Positions 50,001 to 61,800 of a stretch of DNA of 64,000 nucleotides are shown here, piece by piece. The notes beneath the pieces are model-generated. The model worked only from the letters and a program-made list of their open reading frames with translations, was not told where the DNA came from and ran no database searches. Origin of the DNA: Setophaga petechia (Eukaryota; Chordata; Aves; Passeriformes; Parulidae); assembly GCA_024362935.1 (NCBI GenBank), contig JANCRA010000003.1, forward strand, positions 41,787,291 through 41,851,290, read 5' to 3'. A program made the translations under genes and the position numbers. The number at the start of each line of letters is the position of its first letter. Positions within the stretch are counted from its first letter, which is position 1.

Positions 50001-52300
50001 TGTGACTCACAGTGATGCACGTGGCAGTGAGGAGCAGGAGAGGAGAGGGGACCCAAGGAGCCTCTGCACTCCAAGACAGTGGTGTGGGATATCTCCTGCA
50101 CTGCTCCTTCTCTGTGGGCATGTCCTTTGTGCTTTTGAGTAGTGGGTTTAAATGCTCCCTGCCCCATAGAGATGGGGATAGTGACTCTGTCTGTTTCCCT
50201 TCTTGCAAGCTGTGGGTTCTGCCCTGCTCTCCCTGTGGTCCTGCAGGACCCCGCTGATGCTGGAGGAAGGATGAAAATTTTCTTGTCATATTTAATATCT
50301 TTCTCAAAGATGAAAGCCAGGAGAAGGGCAGGAAACCTTCTCCAGAGGTCAAGTGGCCTGGCAACCTTGAAATATTTTTCCAGGCAGAGTTCAGTACCAG
50401 GAGTTTCTCTCCCTGGGAGCAACACAGAGCTCACCCTGCTGCCTGTTGCAGCTAAGGACCCCCTTCCTCACTGCCTCACTTCTGGTGTTTCCAAATTATC
50501 TTAGCACCTTAGACCAATAAGAGCTTATGTCGTGACCTCTCCCCAGTCCTGCATTTCATCATCCAAGCATGGTTTCTGTCAGCCCTGTTCATTGAAAGCC
50601 CATCTCTGAGAGGCAGCCAGTCCTGGAACTGGAGTGGAAGTCTGCCAAGTTCTTTCAAGACAAGGAGCTCATGCTGGCATCCTCTGGGAGTCAAACCCAG
50701 TGTGGAGCCAAGGTTCTCTTGCTGGGGGAATCAACAGATTTTCCTCTGCCCATTTCCACAGAGACTTTCACCTCCCATAGGTAGCAGTGTGCTGTTACCT
50801 CCAGGAGGCTCCTGCCTTCTCCTGGAGGCAGTGGCTCCATTCCTCCTCACCCCTCCTCAGCTCCCTGAGGATTGTCTGGCATCTCTGCCTGAATGAAGAA
50901 TGGTTGCAGTGATTTCATTCAAGCCCCAGTTGCTGCAGGCCCATGGCTGCTGAGCTACATCTCTGCCTGCCAGGGCTCCTTTAAGTTCCTCCTTGCCTGG
51001 CTCAAACCATGGGAGTCAGTGGCAGGTTTGGGCTGATTCTCTCCAAAATGAAAACCCTGTAGGTGCACACTTCATTTCAACTCTGGCCAATTGTGGTGAA
51101 GTCAATAGGAATGCTCACATGCTTAAACCTAATTAGTCCTGCAAGCACTTGCAGGGCTGGGACAAGCTTTTTTTTAGCAAGAGATCTTTTGTGGTGGATC
51201 TCTTGCATTGTCTCACTGAAATATGCAGTGTGATATCATCTGAGCAGCCCACAGTGTGAGGCCAGCATCAGTGTCTGAGCTTTGTGGATTTTGTTGTTCA
51301 TAATCACTTAGATGATGCTTACTAAATACCTGCAGGGAAAAAAAAAACAAGCTGTTTTGAAATGAAGAGACAGTGGAAGGGAGAGCAGGTACTTCCTTTT
51401 TTTAATTGAGATTTCTCAGTGTATTTCATGGGCAACTTCCCCATTTCAGCTTACCAGGTGTCAAGAAACATTTCTGCAGGAGAAATCAAAAGGAAATGTG
51501 TAAATGAGATGAGAGGGATGGAAAGCAGAAGGAAGGTGAGGGTCTCAGTAGAGTGGTTCCATCATAATTGCTCCCATTTTGCAGACAGCCAGAGGAATAT
51601 TCCCACTTTCCTTGGGGAACATGGGCAGGCCATGCCATGAGCACCATAATGTGCAAGTATAAGGCAGAGCTGGAACTTGCTAGGTGCAAGTCCAGGCATC
51701 TGTTGGTTTGGAATAGTAGAGGTTCTCTTTTCACCCAAAAAGCACACGTGGACCAGGAGATGCAGTTCAGGGAGAAAGACTTTCTGTTTTTTCCTCCCAA
51801 GACTACTCCCATGAAGAGGCAGCATGAAGAACAACCATCTGAATGTGTGGCAGATGGGCATTTTGTTTTAGCAGGTGACAATCTTAGTCCTTCATCAAAC
51901 AATCCTGCACTTCTTTTATCTCCTGAAATACCAGTGTTTCATGGAGGCAAGCCAAATTTAGACGAATTTTTTGCCTCTTGCCCAATTTGATGGCTGGGAA
52001 AACTGAGGCATGGGCGACCTGCTGACTCGGTGAGGGGCAATGTTTGAGAGCAGAAGCAGGGTGTAGGCTGCTTGCCTGCCTGAGGCTGCAGCTCTGTGGC
52101 TTCCCCCAAAATCTTGCTGCTATCTCCATCCCAGGAGAACATTTTCCTCTGATGTGGCATTTCCCAGTGCTAAGCCCCTTTCGTGTTAATGTGACTCTTG
52201 GCTCACCTTCGGACGTGCAGGGACTGTTTGGAGGCGAGACCTTCACGCAAGACTTCTGCTGTGAAAGGAGCAGGAGTGATTTACAGCCCGTCGAGTGCAA
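41051..52300. other. LSP1: LSP1 upstream or first intron; no exon recognised
   Basis: If the candidate exon at 40971 is real, this is an 11.7-kb intron; otherwise it is intergenic. I find no CR1, no convincing coding exon and no RNA gene. Short homopolymer runs (for example T at 46310-46323 and 49870-49881) occur. Antisense open frames of up to 200 codons show no domain. Confidence 0.5.
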
Positions 52301-52359
52301 GTTGCCAACCTGGATGTCTGCTCCCTAGGTGCTTTGTGTAATCAGAAAAACAGTGGTAA

Positions 52360-52755
52360 AGGTGCGAGAAAACAGAAGGGGGAAAAAAAAAGAAAAAAGG
52401 GCGGGGGAGAGGAGGGGGCTGGAGAAGATGAAGGAGGGAGAGCAGAGTTAAAGGCAGGAGAGAATCCCCCTGGCAGGGGAGCGGGAGCGCCGGGCTTTGT
52501 GCTGCGCCCCCAGAGATTCTCCCGTGACACTTCCACGAGGCAGAGGGGGAGGAGGAGGAGGAGGTAGAGAGGTGGAGGAGACAAGCCGGGGGTGTGGAGC
52601 AGGGGGGGCGAGCAGAAACAAAAGGAAACCAGCTGCAGAACTTCCTGAAGGCGGCGAGGGGGCCGCGGAGCGCGCAGTGCCGGGCGGGTCCTGCGGCTCC
52701 TGCTGCGCTGGGGAGGGGGCGGCAGCGGGACCCTGCCCGCCGCGGCGCCGCCACC
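52360..52755 (+). promoter_or_regulatory. LSP1: LSP1 CpG-rich promoter and 5' leader
   Basis: A purine-rich block (about 52365-52465) and a GGA-repeat run (52546-52566) lead into a strongly CpG-rich segment up to the ATG at 52756. The ATG sits in an optimal context (GCCGCCACCATGA). There is no TATA box. This is the expected non-leukocyte promoter of LSP1. The GGA run could fold as a G-quadruplex. Confidence 0.7.
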
Positions 52756-52814
52756 ATGACCAGCGCGATCCTCAGGCGCAACTCCAGCAAGCAGGGCCTG
52801 CAGAACCTCATCAG
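52756..52814 (+). CDS. LSP1: LSP1 first coding exon (S37-type N-terminus), partial gene
   Basis: Lymphocyte-specific protein 1 is an intracellular F-actin-binding phosphoprotein. This exon encodes MTSAILRRNSSKQGLQNLI plus AG of an Arg codon (59 nt, phase 2, donor GTGAGC). I recognise it as the alternative N-terminus of the LSP1 S37 isoform made in mesenchymal and stromal cells. A perfect Kozak and a CpG-rich leader support the start. The gene lies on the plus strand directly after TNNI2, as in mammals. The common exon 2 (expected to begin near LTAQW and continue with an acidic DEEEAA stretch) is not found before 64000, so the rest of the gene lies to the right. Confidence 0.9.
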
Positions 52815-55800
52815 GTGAGCGCCCACCTGCCCGGGGACCCGCTCCGGCTCCGGCGGGATGTGCCTGAGCCCAGGGGCGCGGTGGGGGAAAGGGAGCGTGC
52901 TCCAGACCGACCATCTTCGGGTCCCTTTAAATCGGCGGGATTTCCTCCTTACCCTGATTTTACAGCAGATCCCATGCATTGGAAGGAAGGATAATAGATA
53001 ACCCTTCCTCTCCTCCCCTAAAGCTGTATGAGAAAAGCAGATTTGAACTTACTGATGGCTTTTCCAGGAGCTCCCAACTGAAATAACTGAGCACAACTGT
53101 ACTGTGACACTCACCTGAGCCGCTGGCTTCCCCTCTCCCTGCGAGGCATGTCTCAGTACGTGGCTTTTTGTGTCTCCCGAGTGCTGAACGCTTCTGCCTA
53201 GAAAAAGGGTTTTCCTTTTTTCCCCGCAGGAACTGTACGCTGTGCACGCTGTGATGCTCGTTTTTAATTCAGAGATCAGTACAGGGCTGGATCCTCCCAG
53301 GGCTGCGAGCTGACACCGCTCTTTTTTCGATTTAATTGATCACAATAGTGCTTTGAACCTTTCTCTCAGAGTATAATTGTCAGGGCAGGGAGGTGGATGG
53401 CTCAGTTGGGCTTTTCCCGTTTGTCAGCCGGCGCTGAGCCTGGGAGGACGGCTACATTGTCTGCTGGCTTTGAGATTCCCTGCCATGCGGTCACTGTGCT
53501 CTTCCCCGGGGGCTGGAATCGCTGCCTCCCTCCATGAGTGTCCAGGACCCATCTCTGGACGATGGTGGTGTGCCACGCTGATGGCTCTGACTGGGCTGAA
53601 GAGGGCCACTTCTACCCTTTTCATGTTCAGTTGAGTAGATGGATGGGTGAGAGGTGGGATCAGGCAGTGCTGGACTCAGTCTGCATCTCGTGCGCCTTTT
53701 GGCTCCCTTGTGCTCGCTCTGAGTGCTGGTCTCCAGCTGGGAGGTGAAGAATGTCACGGTGGGGTTTATTTCACCTGGCATTTTCCAGTCAGTTTGGGAT
53801 CTCCTTGACTGGTAATGAAGCCTCTAAACCTCATCTCTCAATAAGTTTCTTGCCTTGGAAGGTAAATGGGCTCCTACAGCCCGTCCAGTCCTGGCCACTT
53901 CCTGCGCTTCTGGACCCAGGGAAGTTGGCAGGAAAGCTCCCACTGGTTGCACAGGCCCCTGGGGTGGAAAATGGGCAGGAGAAGCTGACTCCTCTCGGTT
54001 CATCTTTTGTTTGGCCTGTTGGACCCATTCCCTGGTCTCAGCCCAGGGGGATGGGATCTGAGTTACACATCCCTGTTTCAGAGCAGGGCTTTGTCAGCAG
54101 CTTGTGAGGGGTAGGGAAATCTCTGGGGTGTGCAGAAGGCAAGGATGAGCTCAGATTTGGGACCAGCTGGTACTGAGGAGGGCCAGGGAAATGAACTGGG
54201 GTGGGGATCACCTGCTTACAGCTGGGTAGCAATTTATTTTGCAAGGTGACAGATGGGGGGGAGCAAGGGGAAGCACATGTACTTCATTTAGAGAAAAGGG
54301 GTGTCCAAAGGACTGTCCTCAGCACAGCCTAAACCAGGGGTGTTTTCCTGTCCTGAGTGACATTTCCAAGTTCCTCCTTCTTTAGTTAAGGGAATTTTTG
54401 TGTCCCAGAGACTCACAGGGACTTTTTTTACAAGGTGACATGTTTCCTGAGTAGGGTTATTACGCTTAATTGATTGAGGTTTAGCTTTGTGGCTGTGTGT
54501 TCCAGTCCTGCTTACAGGTGAGGAGTGGAGCGGGGTGTGAGGGATTTCCATGGTTTGCACACAAAAAGCCTCACTTATGCTCAGAGGATTCAGTAGTGGA
54601 ACAGGCAGGGTCTGCTCCATACACACCATAGCCAATTTTGCAGCTGTATTTTTCTCCTGGAGTTCCTGAGATCAGCTGTGGGGCTGGCTCTGCAAGTCCT
54701 GCCAGCTTGGCTGCAGGAAGGAAGGAGCTTCTTTAGTGAATGGCTCGAGGCTCCTGCCTTGAAGATATGTTGCTGTCAAGATTGCTGTGCTCTGCTTTTT
54801 TCTGTCCCAAGGTGACTGCAACAGAGTGGTTACACTGTGCAGGTCCTGGGCTCTTCTGGTGTGTCCGAGTACTTTGGAGAGCTGGAGCACACAGTGAAAA
54901 CAGCAGCTCAGAGCCATAACCACGAGCCCTGGGGAGATCACTGTCATGTCAGGATTTACCTGGCTGCTCCTGCTGCAGGGCAACAGCAGGGATAACCAGG
55001 GAATTGCCTTCTCTGAGCATTGCTCAGCTACAGGAGCTGCTTACCGGCTGCCCAACAGCTGGGTTAAGGGTTCCTGAGCTGACAGCAGTGTAAGTCTTGT
55101 GGATTTGGGGTTGAAGAGCTGGGTCCCAATGCCTTAAGCAGCCTGACTTGTGCTTGATACAAAACCCCAGCATTTCAGACAGAGGGGCCTATGGGTGAAG
55201 CATCACCTGCATATCAGTCCCAGCAGTCAGATTTGCATTAAATGGCTTTTCCACTGACTCCTGACAGGCTTAGTGCACGTGGTGCTCTGGCATGGTTTGG
55301 TGTGCTTGGGATCACTAGGACACGTTGGAGACAGCTGGAGGCTGAAGCACTGAGCCAGTACTCAAGGAAACATCTTCCACCTCTGCCCAGCCAGGAGGTG
55401 GGCTGGAAAAATTAGCCCTCCTTCTTCCTCACTGGTTTTGAGAAGGTGCAGGCAGGGATGTTCCACTGACATCTGAAAAGCTGGAGGCTGAAAAGAGCCC
55501 AGGGTGAGGCCTTGCAACTGCAGAGCACGAGTGGCTGAGTAATTACCTGGGAAAGGTATGAGAAGAATGGGCAATTGCAGGGCTATCTACCTTCCCTGCT
55601 TTGGCCCGTGTGCCCAGGCACTCCCTTGTCCAGCATAGTTTCTCTATCAGGATATCACTGGGGAAATATTTCTCCCTTTGTAGCACGCTTACAGCGATGA
55701 TCCCTCAAACGCCCACAAGGCTTTGTATTTTTTTAAAGTCCTCTCCAAACATGAGCCACTTTATCTTGTTATCACGATCTCTTTCTCCTTATCCTTCTAA

Positions 55801-58800
55801 TGAATTCCTATAAATAAGATAGGGATCCAGCACCTGTCATGTCGATTCATTCACTTCATTATCTTCTCCTGCTGGAATTTTACTCTCCCTCTATTTATCG
55901 AGCCTGAAGTGTTTCACAAAAGAATATGGCTGTTTAATTAACCTACAAATCAGCCTCTCTGTGAAGCAGCTGTGCTGCTCCTTGGAACTGGATTATTGGG
56001 CCTCGTGGTTGACACTGCTCCCACTGGGTGCTGTCGTGGGTTGGTGCAGTGGTGTCCCCATGGCTGGGCTTTGGGTGCCTGCCTGGGATGTGCTGCCCTG
56101 GGGTGCAGTGTGTGGGCATATGGATTTGAGTTGGGAGCCCTGCTGCTCTTGGCACTTTTATCTGGCTTGTCAGATAAAAGAGCCAAGAGCAGCAGTGCTG
56201 CTACCCAGCTGGCTTATCACTGCTGAATCTGGGGTACCATTAGGAAGCAAGCTGTGATTTGTTCTTGGTGAAAAAGGACAGTCTTCTTACATGCTACAAG
56301 ACCCCTTTCCTTTCCAGCAAAACGGGGACTTGGTCCAAAACAGGGGCTCCAGAGCATGGCTGCTCAAGAGTAACAAATAAACAGTGTCTCTGATTGTATG
56401 TCTTTGCAATGCCGTGGAGCTTGATGTACAAATACTCCTGTGGGAAGAGGGGGCTGAATCTTGAGGATGAAAAAGCTCAGGGGAGGAAAACAAGTCAGAA
56501 AATTTGATCACAGCATAGAGCTAATTATTTACTCTGTAGGATGAGATTTTTGCTTTGTTATCTTCTGTGGAGTCATTAACATAGGAAGCCAGAATGTGAG
56601 ATCTGAAATAAATCTTGCACAGTGCTGTGTTTTGGCCTGCTGTATGTGATGAGATGAATGCCACCTTCAGCACTCATGTCCTGGCACCCATGATGTGCTG
56701 CGGGGCCCCTTCTTTCTCCCTACAACAAGTTATTGCATTTCTAAGCAATACTCTTGGTGATTCTCAGAGTTTCTCAGCACTATGGTAGCTTTAAAATTCC
56801 CTGAACGTGAATTTTGGTGCATGTCATGAGTGTAATATTTAGTTTGATCAGGATATGGGGGCTCTGCCCAGCTCTGCAGGACGCTTTCCTTGCTGCCTGC
56901 ATTCGATGTTTCCCAAAGATTGCCAGGATGTGTCTCAGCAGGGAAGATGCTACTCCAGTATTTTTGTCTTGACCTCCTGAGTGCTGAGCTGGGAACAAGG
57001 AGCTGGAAGCACTTGGGAGGGCTGGATGGCTCTTTGAAGGGGAAGAACATTTTTTGTGGGGTGGGGGAGCGCATGGTTAATGCCAGGACATGGTCTGGGC
57101 ACAGTTTGTTGTCTGGGAGATAGCTACAGCCTCCAGGGGCTACTGCAGCACCACTTTGCTTCGACTCCCTGGCTCCCAGAGAGGTGTAGGGAACAAGGAA
57201 TTCTTGCTGTGGAGAAGTGGGGCAGCTCTTTAGGGGAAGATGGGGAAACTGAACTGTGTAGGAATGAGCCAGTAGCTGAGCAATTGTGTGAGAAGAGGAG
57301 GGAGGGGATACCTGCATGGGGACACCAGGGGACACAGGGCCTTCATCAGTGTGATTCATGCTTTGCAATGCTGCCTCAGTGTGTCATGAGGGGCCAATGT
57401 GCTTCCCTTCTTGCATCTTCTCTATTTTGATGTTTTTATTGGTGGCATTCATTTTTTTATCCCTCTGTGCCCCATTGGCATGGCCAGGGCAGAACAGATG
57501 GGCACCTTAGTGGACCCCACAAATGGAGGGCAGATGGAAAGGGAGACATGAGCAGAGGCTGCTGGCAGGGAGGAGCATCCAGGAGAGCCCTTTGGGCAGG
57601 ACTGATGGCATGCCTGGGGGATTTCCACATCCCAGAGTGCCTTCTGTGGTGCCAGCTGCTTGCAGGGTGATGCCACCATATTCTGCAGCCCAGGAGGAGC
57701 CTGGGGACTTGCAGCCCAGCTGAGCTGTGGGGCAGGGTGAGGGTAAGGGCTAAGCCAGTGCGTGGTGGGTAAGTCCCTCCCTGAGTGCCTTGTGGGTGCC
57801 CACCCTCAGCTTTCACCCCAAGGATAACAGCTCATCCTTTCTCTCCAGTTGAAGCGGCTCATCTGTCCCCTCTGAGCACTCTGTGGACCCATTCCCAGAT
57901 TTTTTCCCAGCCCTGGGGTTTGTTTTGTCAGAACTCCACCTACCACTGACCTTTCCCAGAAACCAGTGCATGGGTTTTGTTTGCCTTTAGCTTGGCCTGA
58001 CCCAGATTTTTACCTGCTCTCAAGCAATTGGATGTTCAGGGCCTGAACTTTGAGCCCATGGAAATTTTGGGAAGCTGTAGTGAACCTTTGAGCCCATCAG
58101 GGCTGCAACTACAGGTCATTGGCATCCTCTGATGGTGTGGAGAAGGACCACCATGTGTATCTGAGCGTGGCTCAGCTAGAAATGGCACTGGTTGGAGAAG
58201 CTGAGGCCTGAGACGCCAGCTGGCATGGTGTGTAAAAACTAATTTTCAGCTTCCAGATTTTTTTGATTTCTCCTTCTCTCTCCAATTCTAACTCTTTTGA
58301 TAGAGCATCAAATAGCACCAGCACCATCCCTCAGCTCTATGGTGGGCAAAGGGCAACTGAGGTTGCCAAGTGCCTCAGCAAGAAGCTGGGGTGCCATGCC
58401 CTCAAACACAGGATTTTGGGATCAGTATGTTGGGGCAGACTCTTTTTCCTCATGAAGATGCTGCTCTAGTGCAGCAGGGAGCGAGGGCTTGCTGCTGCTC
58501 TGGTTCCTGCTGCAGCACAGCTCTCAGTGATGGCCATAAAGGAGATCTCAGTTCTCCCAGGGATGGAGCATCAGCAGCGTTCTCACGGTCTCCTGTCCCT
58601 GGTCAGACAGCAAACTCCCTCCTGCTGCTGGGGACAGACGCCGCCTCGCCCCGGGGCTGCCAAGGGAGGGCCGAGCCAGCTGTGCTATAGAAACACCACG
58701 CTGATACAAATCCTGCTCTTAATCCCGGCTGGAAGCAGCAGGGATAAGGCAATTGCTCACCTTTCTAGGCTCAGACTTGTTCTCCAGCAGGAGTGTATCC

Positions 58801-61800
58801 AGAAGGATGCTGGCTGACTGTAGCCGAGGCAGGGAGGCTGTGGAGTCTTGCTTCCCTCTTAAGGAGGAGAAAAATAAAATACAAAAGCTGGGTAAGGCAG
58901 TCTGCATCTCGTTGGCAAGTCTGTTTTCTCCTCTGACATGCTTCTCCCTTGCAAAAACAGAGGCCAGACTTCCTGCCCTGTAGAAAAAACCCTCAAATTC
59001 CTTGAACCTTTGGGCTGCGATGAAGAGGCCGTGAGAAAGGGCCGTGGTTCGAGGTCGTACCCAGCACTGATTTCTCACACCTACCGAATGCAGTGGAGGG
59101 CTGGGAGGGCTCAGGCTCCAGGCTTTCCTCCCCCTGCCAAATTCCTGGCCGGTGATGCTGATACATGCTTGCACCAGCCTATCTGTGTGCTAAGGACCAC
59201 GGTCCTGAGGGTGCAATTCATCATCTTGGAGGCCATTCGTTTGGGTTCTGTCTGACGTGATTAAAATCAATAATAATAAAAAGAAACAGTTGTTCCCCCT
59301 GGTTGCCTGGTGCCTCTGTGAGGGGTTGTGCATCACCTATGGTGTCTGGAAGCATGGAGCATTCCATACACCTTGTTGGAGCCACAGTCCTGGGAGCAGC
59401 AGGAGGGGACAGAGGAAGCTCATGATGAAGGACCAGCCCTGCTTTCATCCCTCCTCCAGGGTTTGCTCCTACCATTTGCCACCAGCTTTCTCAAGTGCAT
59501 CTTGTTTTGCTTGTGGAAGCAGTAAATTACCATCCTGGGGCTTTCCCTGCCTGTCATGCCACAGTGACAGGTCAATCTTTGCAGGGGATTTAAATGAAGG
59601 CTAAACTAGGCAGAGTTTTATATGTGGCACATGCATGCGTGGCTGTACATCTGCACATCCTTCTCAGGGCAAAAAAGGGATGTGCTTGTGCAGAGGAAAT
59701 CCAAGATCTGTTTAAAAAAAGAAGAGTTGCTTTTATTTTTAAAAGGGAGATAGGTCTCTGTGATGCTAAATGTGGTTTTCCTTTTATTTCTGCTTGATCA
59801 AAGTTTGGGATGTATCATGTTCTGTTCCAGATGCCTTGGTGTGTCCTTATCACCCCATACGTGCTGCCTCTCCACAGCCCCAGAGTTCTAGCAGGAGGTG
59901 GGGATGGGCTCTGTGGCCACTCCTGGGTGTGAAGCAGCTCTATCCTGCTGTTCACATCCTGGAGGTGACCTGTGATTTATAGGAGAAATGGGGAGACATG
60001 GCCAAGACTGCACAGCTATGTGTGGGGTGGGGAAGCTTGGTATGAGAACAAGGCTGAGGGTGAAGCACATAGATGCATTTTTTTCTCTCCCCCTGCCCCC
60101 CTTCTTGTTCAAACTCTGTAGCCTGGGCTCTGAATGGAGCAATGCAGCTGAGGAATTACATGAATGTATGGGAGGGAGAGGCTTGTGGAGTGTCTCTGGC
60201 TGCCTTTGACTGACACGCTGCTGTTTCAGAGCTAGAATAACTCTCCCGAGGCGAGGCTGAAATAAACTTAAGGATGTGACATAATAATCCTTGATTTTAT
60301 TTCTTTTTTCAGTCTCCCTGTATTGTACTGCTATCCTCACCCTGTTCATTGTTCAGTGGGATGATGACCCAGCTGTAATCTTTGCTGTCCAGCCATGTTA
60401 CTCCTAAGGCATGGAAACCCATGACTTCTGTGGTGGCCTGACACCAGTGGTCCTGAATGACATGAGTGGAGGCTTTATCTGTGTATTTCAGCATACTTGA
60501 CTCAGTCACACAGAGCCATTATATGCCTCTAATAAGTGATTAATTTGTTGGCAGAAGGTCAAGTGGGTGAGGGAGTTGTAGCCTTTGGAGGGTGTCCTCT
60601 TCCCTTTCGTGTGACGGGGTGAGCTGCACATCTCCTGCCAGCAGTCAGGGCCCTTGATAAATGTGGGATAAATGCAATATGAAATAAAACCTGGCAGCTC
60701 TGCTCGGCAGCAGATGAACTTGTTGATGGTCCTAGGCCATATTCTGCACTGATGTGTTATCTGGCACTGTGACAGGGCAATGCAGGCTGCCGTGGATTGC
60801 ATAGAAGGGGAAGGTCCCTTGCATTGGTTCTGGCATGTCCCTTTCCCAAAGCTCAACAGAGAGGAGATGGGATGGCTGCCCTTCCCAGTTCTCCTCTAAT
60901 TCATGCAGCCCTGTGGATCCCAGGGGATATTTCCAGCTGTGCTGGACACTGGGTTTTTCACAGGTGATGGGGTAATGTATCTTCTGGGGTTGTACCTGGC
61001 TCCTCCTACATCCTGTTCCCAAAACCTCTTCCCTCTTGTGCCCTGGCTTTGTGGGGACAACCTCTCCAACAGAGGTGGCAACCAAAGCCAGCACACTCCT
61101 GGCCTGGTACCCTGGTGAGCTCAGGAAACAGGAATGTCCAGTGTTATTGCAGTGTGATGGTAGAGGGTTCCTGAGTTTTTCTGGCACAAGTCTGCAAAAG
61201 TCCAAAGCCTCTGGGAGGCATTTGATTTTCCTTTCTGGAATTAGCTTTAGTGCTGAAGGTTGGGTTTGGGCCAGCAAAGCTTCCTTTGAGCCGTCAACCA
61301 TGCAAAAGACTCCTTGAGTCTGCAGAGTTTCCCTTAAACACTGCTCATCTGCTGCCAGAAATTTCCCTTGCCTGAATATTAAAATCTCCTCAAGTGCTGG
61401 TGAGGAATTGCCCAAAGGAAACGTGACCTTCCCAGCCATGCTGGCTTGCCTAGAGCGGGCGCTTGTGGCCATGTGGAGCAGGGCAGCCAGAGTGTGGGTG
61501 CCTGTGCTGCAGGAAGAGGTGTTCTGTGGTGCAAACAGAAATAAAGCCCCTCCCTTGGCTGGGGGTCCGGAGGGAGGTGAGGTCAGGAGCTGGATCTGAA
61601 ACAGGCAGCTGGCCCTGGTCGGAGCAGAAGTCTAAGCATCTCAAATGCTTGGAGGGGAGGGGCTCTGTGGGCACAGCTGAACCAAGGTGCTTTCAGCTCA
61701 TCCTCACACCTGCAGGATGTCCTCAGGAAGAGAGGAGTCCATTCCACAAAGTGTGTTTGGCTCAACCAAGATGTCCAAAAGCTGTTGGCAGAGATGTAGG

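Noticed and set aside
56730..57368. 212-codon minus-strand open frame
   Set aside because: No domain, no promoter or splice signals, lies in the LSP1 intron; best explained by chance.
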